A DNA stretch of 38,250 bases from a virus: the IMG/VR virus record IMGVR_UViG_3300042387_000462, positions 1-38,250 of that record; one strand, written 5' to 3'. Numbering within the stretch: position 1 is the first letter of the stretch; each line of letters starts with the position of its first letter. Positions 1 to 5,231 of the stretch are shown here, piece after piece. Position numbers and translations under genes: made by a program. Below the pieces are notes generated by a model. The model searched no databases and was not told where the DNA came from. It saw only the letters and a program-made list of their open reading frames with translations.

Positions 1-127
1 ACGGGGCGCCGTATATCTCTCGGTCGGCCCTGATTGAGTACGTCAAGCTCAAGATGGATTGCAGTGAAAACACCGCCAAGCAGCATCTCAAGGCAAGCGA
101 TCCAAAGCGGCTAATCGGGGTGCTAAC
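1..127. repeat. Terminal direct repeat, left copy
   Basis: These 127 bases recur exactly at 38124-38250. A length of 127 is a common assembler k-mer, and the repeat lies inside a coding sequence that reads through the join without a break. The simplest reading is a circular contig overlap rather than a biological terminal repeat. Confidence 0.97.
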
Positions 128-260
128 AGTGGCCGAAGTGGTGTCCCCACAGGGGCATGGATGGGCCATAATTTGCCCTGAACTGGCTTCGGGCATGATG
201 GTGCGGAAAAATGAGGGCGGTACACGCGGTACTTTTGGGGGTGTACCGGAAGAAATGTAA
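1..260 (+). CDS. Toprim primase/helicase, C-terminal part (continues from 36329)
   Basis: This is the 3' end of the primase/helicase gene that starts at 36329 and runs off the right end. Removing the duplicated 127 bases joins the two parts in frame (codons begin at base 3 here) and gives a protein of about 684 residues ending at the TAA at 258-260. The C-terminal segment contains a winged-helix-like stretch (SRSALIEYVKLKM and following residues), as often seen at the end of RepA-like helicases. The last 40 bases of the gene already carry copies of the GGTACAC motif that dominates the control region downstream, so coding and control sequence overlap here. The match to the end of the window is certain; the winged-helix reading is inference. 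Confidence 0.93.
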   Translation, partial: GAPYISRSALIEYVKLKMDCSENTAKQHLKASDPKRLIGVLTVAEVVSPQGHGWAIICPELASGMMVRKNEGGTRGTFGGVPEEM

Positions 261-396
261 TAAAAACAATGCTGTGTACTATAGCGGTACACGGGTCGGT
301 ACACGGTAGGGGGCAAGGCGAGCGGCGGTACCGTACCGTACACACATCCTATAGGATGTGTACGGTGTACCGACCCGATGCGGAGGCCTCCAGTAC
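219..396. promoter_or_regulatory. GTAC-dense control region with GGTACAC repeats
   Basis: GTAC occurs 12 times in 177 bases, at 220, 229, 243, 276, 287, 299, 328, 333, 338, 360, 367 and 393, where less than one is expected by chance. Several are inside the 7-mer GGTACAC (plus strand 219, 286, 298; minus strand 241 and 365). The cluster starts in the primase 3' end and runs to the start of a methyltransferase gene. A TACTAT hexamer at 277-282 could be a -10 box but lacks a good -35. It is probably an origin or operator; its function is not known. Confidence 0.7.
342..361. promoter_or_regulatory. 20-bp perfect palindrome (candidate operator)
   Basis: The arms ACACATCCTA (342-351) and TAGGATGTGT (352-361) are exact reverse complements with no spacer. 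With small bulges the symmetry extends to about 327-371, where GGTAC on the left faces GTGTACC on the right. It lies 49 bases before the methyltransferase start, a usual place for an operator or a leader hairpin. Confidence 0.7.
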
Positions 397-409
397 GAGG
401 AGAATTAGA

Positions 410-925
410 ATGGGTAAGAGATCAGATTTTGAGCGTCGGGAAAGGGACTTTTATCCCACCCCGTATGAGGCTGTGGTGCCACTGCTGGGGCACCTGCCAA
501 CACGGTCCATGTTCGTCGAGCCCTGTGCTGGCGATGGTGTGCTGGTGAGCCATCTGCATCGACATGGGCATCACTGCGTGAGCGCCAGTGACATCGAGCC
601 GCAGGACCAGTCGGTGAAAGCTCTGGATGCGTTCAAGGCGCGAATTGGCGATGCGACCTTCTTCATTACCAACCCGCCGTGGGATAGGGGCATCCTGCAT
701 CCGCTGATTGAGCATCTGTCAGATCAGGCGCCAACGTGGTTGCTGTTTGATGCGGACTGGATGCATACCAAGCAGGCCCGTCCCTATCTTGATCGGCTGG
801 TGAAGATCGTTAGTGTCGGCAGGGTCAAGTGGATCGCTGACAGCAAGATGACCGGGAAGGACAACTGCTGCTGGTATCTGTTCTATGGCGAGTTTAGAGG
901 AAGGACCGAATTTTATGGTCGATAA
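410..925 (+). CDS. Small class I DNA adenine methyltransferase-like protein
   Basis: The 171-residue product has a SAM-binding motif I, EPCAGDG (residues 37-43), followed by the catalytic motif IV NPPW (88-91). This I-then-IV order is that of gamma-class N6-adenine methyltransferases. There is no separate target-recognition domain, so it resembles the short methyltransferases common in phages. The ATG at 410 is chosen because AGGAG lies at 398-402; upstream in-frame starts would put coding sequence through the palindrome. Its likely roles are protection of phage DNA or methylation-based control. It lies directly downstream of the GTAC cluster, which suggests but does not show that GTAC is its target. 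Its 3' end overlaps the next gene by 11 bases. The family is clear; specificity is unknown. Confidence 0.8.
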   Translation: MGKRSDFERRERDFYPTPYEAVVPLLGHLPTRSMFVEPCAGDGVLVSHLHRHGHHCVSASDIEPQDQSVKALDAFKARIGDATFFITNPPWDRGILHPLIEHLSDQAPTWLLFDADWMHTKQARPYLDRLVKIVSVGRVKWIADSKMTGKDNCCWYLFYGEFRGRTEFYGR

Positions 926-1136
926 GGTTAATCACCCGGCGCACTACCAAGGCAAGGTTGAGTGCATTGACGCAATTGATGCGGCGGTCGAGGGGCTAAA
1001 TGGGATTGAGGCGGTTTGCACTGCCAATGCCATAAAGTACCTATGGCGCTGGAAGCGGAAAAACGGTATTGAGGATTTGCAGAAGGCTCATTGGTATATC
1101 GAAAAATTGATTGGGGTTCTTGAGAATGACAACTGA
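915..1136 (+). CDS. DUF3310 family protein
   Basis: The 73-residue product has the hallmarks of DUF3310: an N-terminal VNHPAHYQ motif, then ECIDAI, then AIKYLWRW and a K-rich LQKAHWYIEKL helix. The family is very common in phages, often near nucleotide-metabolism or replication genes, and its biochemical role is not established. The start at 915 is set by the GAGGAAGG ribosome-binding sequence at 897-904 and by the conserved N-terminus; ten further in-frame codons upstream are not conserved-looking. It overlaps the methyltransferase at its 5' end and the next gene by 11 bases at its 3' end, so it belongs to the same coupled operon. Confidence 0.88.
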   Translation: MVDKVNHPAHYQGKVECIDAIDAAVEGLNGIEAVCTANAIKYLWRWKRKNGIEDLQKAHWYIEKLIGVLENDN

Positions 1137-1308
1137 GGTTTGCTCTAACTGCCGGTTCTACCATGAGGCGCATGCCGGCACGCATGGCTACTGCAAGGCA
1201 TCGCCGCCAGTATTTACCAATCTGGACGATCAGGGTCGGCCACGGTTCTTTAACCCGGTGGTTGGGCCTAACAACTGGTGTGGGCTCTGGGAGGGCGATG
1301 CCGAGTGA
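1126..1308 (+). CDS. Cys4 mini-protein
   Basis: This 60-residue protein has a CSNCRFY pair near the N-terminus, a later GYC and a terminal WCGLWE. The pattern C-x2-C ... G-x-C ... C-x2-W is seen in many small phage proteins and could bind a metal or an iron-sulfur cluster. Function unknown. The start at 1126 overlaps the DUF3310 stop. A second protein with the same cysteine layout is at 31045-31239 on the other strand, so the phage appears to encode two members of one mini-domain family. The fold and metal are inference from cysteine spacing only. Confidence 0.75.
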   Translation: MTTEVCSNCRFYHEAHAGTHGYCKASPPVFTNLDDQGRPRFFNPVVGPNNWCGLWEGDAE

Positions 1309-2030
1309 TTGCGCTGGAGGTCGATACTTCGAACTTTAACGAGTCGGTCAGGAAGCTGTCGGGCATGCCCGATATTATCCGCAAGGCGGTGACCGGCGCG
1401 CTTTCTGAGACGGTAGACGACCTCCACACCCGCCAGACGCTCGAAATGAAGCAGGTGTTTAACAGCCCGACGCCGTATGTGTTGCGGGGGCTGAAGAAGC
1501 GCTATCCCGGCGGTAAGATGGGGCGCGGTGTAGGTGGGGCTGGAACGTACTTTGAGTTTTTCCCGGTAGGCAAGTCGCCAGAGGATATTGTCAAGCCGCA
1601 TGTGTTTGGCGGCAGCCGCCAGCAGAAGCGCTCTGAGCGTCGCCTAGCCGGGCTTGGGCTGCTGCCGGGTAATGGCTTTAGTGTCATGGGCAGCGAGTAC
1701 CCGAAAAACTCGTCTGGCGACATTTCTGGCGCTAGGTATACGCAAATGCTGCATCAGCTTGGCGGGCTGTCCGATATGGCGCGGCAGTCGATGCCCAAGA
1801 ACCGGCAGAAGAACAGGGGCGGGACCAGCTACTTTGTGATCCGCCGTGGCGGTAGGCCGATTGCCATTGCTGAGCGTAACGGAACCTCGACCAAAATTAT
1901 CCTTGCGCTCACCCAGTCGGTGTCATATCAAAAGCGCTACGATTACTTCGGTGTCGGTCAGAAGCAGGTTGCTTACAGTCTGCCGCTGCACTTTAACCGG
2001 ATCATTCAGCGTTATCTGTCTAGGATTTGA
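1305..2030 (+). CDS. Putative tail-completion / minor tail protein (gpZ-like)
   Basis: The 241-residue product begins VIALEVDTSNFNESVRKL if the GTG at 1305 is used, which overlaps the previous stop (GTGA). It contains a PHVFGGSRQQKRSERRL segment and a basic, tyrosine-containing middle (GISGARYTQ-like, NRGGTSYFV), with an N-terminal helix that could pack on a tail tube. These features resemble phage minor tail or tail-completion proteins of the gpZ kind, which sit at the head-proximal end of the tail. If so, its position is unusual, about 11 kb from the other connector genes and beside the methyltransferase and DUF3310 genes. The family call is from memory of sequence patterns and is tentative; a morphogenesis protein of another kind is possible. 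Confidence 0.55.
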   Translation: MIALEVDTSNFNESVRKLSGMPDIIRKAVTGALSETVDDLHTRQTLEMKQVFNSPTPYVLRGLKKRYPGGKMGRGVGGAGTYFEFFPVGKSPEDIVKPHVFGGSRQQKRSERRLAGLGLLPGNGFSVMGSEYPKNSSGDISGARYTQMLHQLGGLSDMARQSMPKNRQKNRGGTSYFVIRRGGRPIAIAERNGTSTKIILALTQSVSYQKRYDYFGVGQKQVAYSLPLHFNRIIQRYLSRI

Positions 2031-2031
2031 T

Positions 2032-2244
2032 ATGAACGACAATCTTCCTGTTGAGGGACCAAACCACGCCGCCGCATTGGCGCTGATTAATGACCTAATG
2101 CTGATCCTTGCCAACATGGAGGCGCAGGGGGTTGATAGGGTGGTAGATGGCGAGGGCGTATATTGCCCCGGCTTCTGGGCCGATGAATGCGCTAAGGTGC
2201 TGGGGCTGGCGAAGGGTCCACGGAAGGGTCCACTGGCCGCGTAG
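2032..2244 (+). CDS. Hypothetical protein, 70 aa
   Basis: I do not recognise this gene. The ATG is one base after the previous stop (TGATATG), so translation is probably coupled. The product is acidic, with a helical N-terminal half (HAAALALINDLMLILANM), a single cysteine in VYCPGFW, and a C-terminus KGPRKGPLAA. The last two repeats of that tail (KGP-RKGP) are encoded by two copies of the AGGGTCCAC repeat, so the 3' end of the gene doubles as the start of the repeat block described next. That overlap may mean the C-terminal residues are shaped by the DNA element rather than by protein function. Confidence 0.65.
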   Translation: MNDNLPVEGPNHAAALALINDLMLILANMEAQGVDRVVDGEGVYCPGFWADECAKVLGLAKGPRKGPLAA

Positions 2245-2251
2245 GGTCCAC
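2213..2251. repeat. Three AGGGTCCAC direct repeats
   Basis: Copies are at 2213-2221, 2225-2233 and 2243-2251, spaced 12 and 18 bases apart. Two lie in the 3' end of the preceding gene and one directly after its stop codon. Short, closely spaced direct repeats of this kind are typical of protein-binding iterons. Confidence 0.7.
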
Positions 2252-2254
2252 TAA

Positions 2255-2286
2255 GGGGGTGGGGGTATATAGGTGGGGGTGGGGGT
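2255..2286 (+). other. G-quadruplex motif, two copies of G5TG5
   Basis: The plus strand reads G5-T-G5-TATATAGGT-G5-T-G5, i.e. the 12-mer GGGGGTGGGGGT twice with a 20-base period. Four runs of five guanines with single-base or nine-base loops meet the standard definition of a quadruplex-forming sequence. It lies 10 bases after a stop codon and directly after the AGGGTCCAC repeats. Confidence 0.85.
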
Positions 2287-2455
2287 CGCTAGGGCTGACG
2301 CTTTAGCGGCCCCTAATTGTATCTGGGGCGCTGGATGCATTGCCGTTGGCTGCGACCTTAATTTCCACCGCGCCAAGCCGAGCCTAAGACGGAGCGGCGC
2401 CCAAATTAGTCTGGCTTGCACTTCGATGGCGCTTCCGCCAGTGACCGGCAATTTT

Positions 2456-2634
2456 GGCCCGTAAATCGCACAGGGGGTTTGCTGGCCGGCCTTTCCCGCT
2501 CGATGGCTCGTAAATCGTATACCGGGTTTGTCTGGCTGGTTTGCCGTTTGGTCCCCGGCCCGGCCCCAGCCGCCGCACCCCTATCCGCTTGGCCCATAAA
2601 TCGTATGGGGGCTCATAAATCGTATGGGGGGTTA
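2456..2634 (+). repeat. Four TAAATCG-centred direct repeats (iteron-like)
   Basis: The consensus is GGCYCRTAAATCGYAY followed by a G-rich end. Copies start at 2456, 2505, 2591 and 2610, with spacings of 49, 86 and 19 bases. The last two share CATAAATCGTATGGGGG exactly. All are in the same orientation, as expected for iterons or regulator-binding sites. Confidence 0.75.
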
Positions 2635-2743
2635 GGGGTCCCCGTTCATAAAAATCAGCCCTAACATGAACGAGGCAATGCCGCCGCGCGCCTATTTATA
2701 GAGCCGGGCGGAAAGGTGACTTTTTCGGGAAAAATGAGCCAGC

Positions 2744-2795
2744 GGGGAAAATGTCCGCTTTTCCGCTTGACGGGGCAAAATGTCCGGTTTAGGCA
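2744..2795 (+). promoter_or_regulatory. Candidate early promoter flanked by AAAATGTCCG repeats
   Basis: TTGACG at 2767-2772 is a good -35 box; a -10 is weak (TAGGCA at 2790-2795, 17-base spacer). The 10-mer AAAATGTCCG occurs at 2748-2757 and 2777-2786, 29 bases apart, with a degenerate copy near 2727-2736. One copy lies in the promoter spacer, so a bound protein would block transcription of the genes from 2823. Confidence 0.5.
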
Positions 2796-2822
2796 TGATT
2801 CATCGTTTTAGGAGCTACTGAC

Positions 2823-3014
2823 ATGACTACTGATCTGCACACTCTCTCGAATGACGAACTTCGCGCGCTGATCCGAAATGTGCGGGATAATCCGCCTGCT
2901 GACTGGCCTGCCACTCTGATTTACGACACTCCACTCAGCTACGAGGCCTGCCTGCTACTGGGCCGCCGCATTACATGGAGCTTTGGCCCTAAGACGGGCG
3001 CGCGGAGCAATTGA
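2823..3014 (+). CDS. Hypothetical early protein, 63 aa
   Basis: First gene after the repeat block, with AGGAG 8 bases before the ATG. I do not recognise it. The N-terminal half is a likely helix (THTLSNDELRALIRNVRDN) of the kind that begins many small phage proteins, and the C-terminal part has a helix YEACLLLGRRITWSFG and a basic tail. No cysteine pairs and no membrane segment. Its position as the first gene behind a candidate early promoter suggests an early role, for example host takeover, but this is inference from position alone. Confidence 0.7.
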   Translation: MTTDLHTLSNDELRALIRNVRDNPPADWPATLIYDTPLSYEACLLLGRRITWSFGPKTGARSN

Positions 3015-3015
3015 G

Positions 3016-3144
3016 ATGAAATACGCCCTAGCCCTTATCGCCCTAGCTATCGCGTGGCTTGCATGGCCTAGCACCGATTGCAGCAACCTAACCGAAACCG
3101 AATGCGAACGCGCTGAGCTTATCACCGCTGGCGCTATTGATTGA
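3016..3144 (+). CDS. Small membrane or exported peptide, 42 aa
   Basis: The ATG follows the previous stop by one base. The 42-residue product starts MKYALALIALAIAWLAW, a short basic end followed by an alanine- and leucine-rich hydrophobic stretch, then a polar acidic tail with two cysteines (DCSNLTETEC). This is the profile of a signal anchor or a secreted peptide with a disulfide. It has no strong ribosome-binding site of its own and is probably translated by coupling. Function unknown. Confidence 0.6.
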   Translation: MKYALALIALAIAWLAWPSTDCSNLTETECERAELITAGAID

Positions 3145-3155
3145 AAGGGAACGTC

Positions 3156-3308
3156 ATGACGCCCCAACGCGCAATCGCGCAGCGCAGCCAACTAGTGCAA
3201 CTTTTCACCACTGCTGAACGCAACGGCGCCCTAAGCGCTGATGATATTCGTTGGGCGTGGGCCGAATGGAAGCGCCTAACGGCGGTAATCAACGCTGCCA
3301 GTCTATAA
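3156..3308 (+). CDS. Hypothetical protein, 50 aa
   Basis: The gene has AAAGGGAA upstream of its ATG and lies 11 bases after the previous gene. The 50-residue product is helical and basic at the start (TPQRAIAQRSQLVQLF) with a tryptophan-rich second half (IRWAWAEWKRLTAVI). It resembles no family I know. It belongs to the string of mini-genes at 2823-4879, all in the same direction with gaps of 1-21 bases. Confidence 0.6.
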   Translation: MTPQRAIAQRSQLVQLFTTAERNGALSADDIRWAWAEWKRLTAVINAASL

Positions 3309-3319
3309 GGAGTCCGGCA

Positions 3320-3499
3320 ATGCCGTATAAGGAAACGTATTGCGCCTATGTCCGTTTCGGCAATAACGAGCCCGATCAAGTTTGGCCCGGCTTAACAAGG
3401 GGACAAGCAAAATGGCGCTATCATTGGATCAAGCGCAATTGGTGGAGTCTGTTCCGGGATTTTCGAGAATATGGATGGTCCCGCGAATGGTCCAACTAA
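3320..3499 (+). CDS. Hypothetical aromatic-rich protein, 59 aa
   Basis: The start at 3320 is set by AAGGAG at 3307-3312; a longer frame upstream would overlap the previous gene and lacks a binding site. The product is unusually rich in aromatic and basic residues (KWRYHWIKRNWWSLFRDFREYGWSREW at its C-terminal half, read in pieces), with seven tryptophans in 59 residues. This could be a nucleic-acid or protein-binding surface, or a membrane-active amphipathic helix. No family recognised. Confidence 0.65.
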   Translation: MPYKETYCAYVRFGNNEPDQVWPGLTRGQAKWRYHWIKRNWWSLFRDFREYGWSREWSN

Positions 3500-3520
3500 T
3501 TTAGCTAACAGGAGTCTAAC

Positions 3521-3865
3521 ATGGGTAATCGTGCAACAATTCAATTTATCGACATTGACGACAAGCAGGGAGTCACCGTTTATCTGCACCATGATGGAAG
3601 CAATGTCCGCGAATGGCTCGAGCAGGCTGCGCCTAGCATGCGCAAAAACAATTCCGGCTATGCCGCCGCGCGTTTCATTGGCTTTTGTCATGAAAAGATT
3701 CCCGGCGGATTGTCGCTAGGCGTTTATCGCGACTCATTCGAGCCGGGCGATAATGGCTTGTTTGTTGTCGATTGCAGCGCCGGAAAGGTGACTCGCTTTC
3801 GGGATCATGGCGAAGGACTGGCGCGCGTTGGCCGACCTTTCTCAATCAAATTAGGGAATTTCTAA
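3521..3865 (+). CDS. Hypothetical protein, 114 aa
   Basis: CAGGAG lies 8 bases before the ATG. The product reads as a mixed alpha/beta domain: a beta-strand start (RATIQFIDIDD), an aspartate- and histidine-containing VTVYLHHDGSN, a helix REWLEQAAPSM, and a second beta-rich half ending FSIKLGNF. I recall similar proteins in phages of many proteobacteria next to the following gene, but no function. The stop is one base before the next start, so the two are coupled. Confidence 0.72.
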   Translation: MGNRATIQFIDIDDKQGVTVYLHHDGSNVREWLEQAAPSMRKNNSGYAAARFIGFCHEKIPGGLSLGVYRDSFEPGDNGLFVVDCSAGKVTRFRDHGEGLARVGRPFSIKLGNF

Positions 3866-3866
3866 C

Positions 3867-4565
3867 ATGACTCATCATATCGCTTTTACGCGCGTTAGCC
3901 GCAACGCAAAGACTGGCCCGATTCCCGTTACTACTACTAGCGAGGAATCTTGTCCGGAAGCCTGCCCCTTGAAGCGCAATGGATGCTATGCGGAAGCCGG
4001 GCCGCTGGCCCTATTCTGGCGCAAGGTGACGGAAAGAAAAGCCGGCATTGCATGGGATTCCGCAATGGAAGAAATACGCAAGCTTCCAAAAGGCACGCTA
4101 TGGCGACATAATCAGGCAGGGGACTTGCCGGGTATTGGTGACAGTATCGATCCCGCGCCAATGGCGGAATTAATCCGCGCTAACAAGGGAAAGCGGGGAT
4201 TCACCTATACCCATAAGCCGGTTACCGATAGCGCTTGCCCCGAAAACATTGGCAATGCCCTATTAGTGGCGCAAGCTAACGAGTCCGGCTTTGCGGTTAA
4301 CCTATCGGCGGATAACCTAGCTGAAGCGGACAGCCTAGCAGATATGGGAATTGCCCCTGTTGTTGTTGTTCTGCCAGCGGAACAAACGCGCGCAACGGTA
4401 ACACCTATGGGGCGCAAGGTGGCAATTTGCCCCGCGACTATATCGGACAAGGTGAATTGTGCTAGTTGCGGACTATGCGCGGAAATAGGGCGCAAAGCCA
4501 TTATTGGCTTTCCTGCGCATGGCGCCAGCAAGCGCAAAGCTTCAACCGTGGCAATGGGAGTATAG
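3867..4565 (+). CDS. DUF7227-like cysteine-rich protein
   Basis: The 232-residue product has an N-terminal AKTGPIPVTTTSEESCPEAC segment and a C-x3-C-x6-C cluster (C29, C33, C40), then GCYAEAGP. A second cysteine group is near the end (CPATISDKVNCASCGLCAE). This pattern is that of the phage family I know as DUF7227, which is related in layout to the radical-SAM-like Gp37/Gp68 proteins. The first cluster is not the canonical C-x3-C-x2-C, so radical SAM chemistry is uncertain. Two metal or iron-sulfur sites are plausible. It is the largest gene of the early block and is followed closely by two small genes. Function unknown. Confidence 0.75.
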   Translation: MTHHIAFTRVSRNAKTGPIPVTTTSEESCPEACPLKRNGCYAEAGPLALFWRKVTERKAGIAWDSAMEEIRKLPKGTLWRHNQAGDLPGIGDSIDPAPMAELIRANKGKRGFTYTHKPVTDSACPENIGNALLVAQANESGFAVNLSADNLAEADSLADMGIAPVVVVLPAEQTRATVTPMGRKVAICPATISDKVNCASCGLCAEIGRKAIIGFPAHGASKRKASTVAMGV

Positions 4566-4569
4566 GGCA

Positions 4570-4731
4570 ATGACTGGATTTGTTATCACGGACAATAGTC
4601 CATCGCATGAGTACAACAAGGAAGCGGTTGACCACGCTATCCGGGCGCACAATCGCCATAGCCGCGCAAAGATAGGGAAGCGGGAAGCTGCAATGATCCA
4701 TGCGCTATTGAAGGGGCTCAGCAATGATTGA
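4570..4731 (+). CDS. Hypothetical protein, 53 aa
   Basis: The start at 4570 lies four bases after the previous stop and has GGGAG 12 bases upstream. The product has a polar start (TGFVITDNSPSHEYNKEAV) and a basic helix rich in histidine and arginine (IRAHNRHSRAKIGKREAAM). The end overlaps the next gene by eight bases. This basic character and the HTH neighbour suggest a nucleic-acid-related role, but no family is recognised. Confidence 0.65.
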   Translation: MTGFVITDNSPSHEYNKEAVDHAIRAHNRHSRAKIGKREAAMIHALLKGLSND

Positions 4732-4879
4732 CCTAATGGCATGGCGCAAGGCGCGGGGCATAACGCAAGCCAAAGCAGCGGAGTCGCTGGCCATAACAGA
4801 AAGGCATTATAGGCGACTCGAAACGGGGCGCGCGCCAATCAACAGGCGAGTCGCAATGCTCGCAAAGCTTATAGACTAG
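4724..4879 (+). CDS. Cro/XRE-like HTH protein, 51 aa
   Basis: The 51-residue product is one helix-turn-helix of the XRE/Cro type: MAWRKARGITQAKAAESL (helices 1-2), AITERHYRRLETGRA (recognition helix and the following turn), then a final hydrophobic helix RRVAMLAKLI. It is short, with no dimerisation domain beyond the last helix. It closes the early operon and is directly followed by a terminator, so it could be a Cro-like regulator of its own operon, with the AAAATGTCCG repeats at 2744-2786 as possible sites. It is the only clear DNA-binding regulator of this class in the window. Confidence 0.82.
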   Translation: MIDLMAWRKARGITQAKAAESLAITERHYRRLETGRAPINRRVAMLAKLID

Positions 4880-4903
4880 GGGCCGCATGGCCCCTTTTCT
4901 TTT
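4878..4903 (+). terminator. Intrinsic terminator of the early operon
   Basis: AGGGGCC (4878-4884) pairs with GGCCCCT (4889-4895) over a GCAT tetraloop and is followed by TTTCTTTT. The stem starts inside the stop codon of the HTH gene. All transcription from the 2823 operon should stop here. Confidence 0.88.
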
Positions 4904-5231
4904 GTCCGATTGATTCGCGTGCCGCCTAGCCCGGTTGGCACGCGCCTTGCATAGCAGGCCACGGCCCCTTCGGGTCCTTCCACGGCCCCCGCCCCTGCGG
5001 GTGATTAGGACCCCGACACAAATCTAGAAAGACGATTTTTGAGACCTGTTCTTGAGGAATTTCCGATTAGACAAGGTTTCGCGCCAATGTCAGTAAGATC
5101 ACGCTGCGCCATAAAGACACCGCTCGGCAGTGATGCGGGACGATAAATGCGCTAGGTAACAGCCGATCAAACTGGCGGGCGCAGCTTCTTACATTTGCCT
5201 TCCCGGAATTTTTGGCGTATTTCGGAACCTG
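4904..5231. other. Non-coding region before the terminase genes (possible cos region)
   Basis: No gene is visible. CCACGGCCCC occurs twice (4959-4968, 4980-4989), and GGGTCCT (4972-4978) faces AGGACCC (5007-5013) with a 28-base loop containing further C- and G-runs. The late structural operon must be started from here, but I see no convincing promoter. In lambda-like phages the cos site precedes the small terminase gene, so this is where I would look for it. Confidence 0.5.

Larger units (their letters stand above)
2245..2822. other. Non-coding repeat-rich block (origin or early-control candidate)
   Basis: About 580 bases carry no convincing gene; open frames here lack ribosome-binding sites and sensible composition. 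The block holds a G-quadruplex motif (2255-2285), four TAAATCG-centred repeats (2456-2634), a GGGGTCCCC palindrome near 2635-2643, an A+T-richer stretch at 2641-2700 and a repeat-flanked promoter near 2767. This mix is typical of replication origins or main control regions. Confidence 0.6.

Noticed and set aside
1-127. Biological direct terminal repeat
   Set aside because: Length matches an assembler k-mer, the repeat is inside a gene, and the terminase is GpA-type, which usually goes with cos ends.
88-345. Minus-strand frame of 85 codons opposite the primase end and the GTAC cluster
   Set aside because: No ribosome-binding site, and it crosses both a real gene end and the repeat region.
2251-2664. 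Open frames in the repeat block on both strands
   Set aside because: They are created by G- and C-rich repeats, lack start signals, and overlap each other on both strands.
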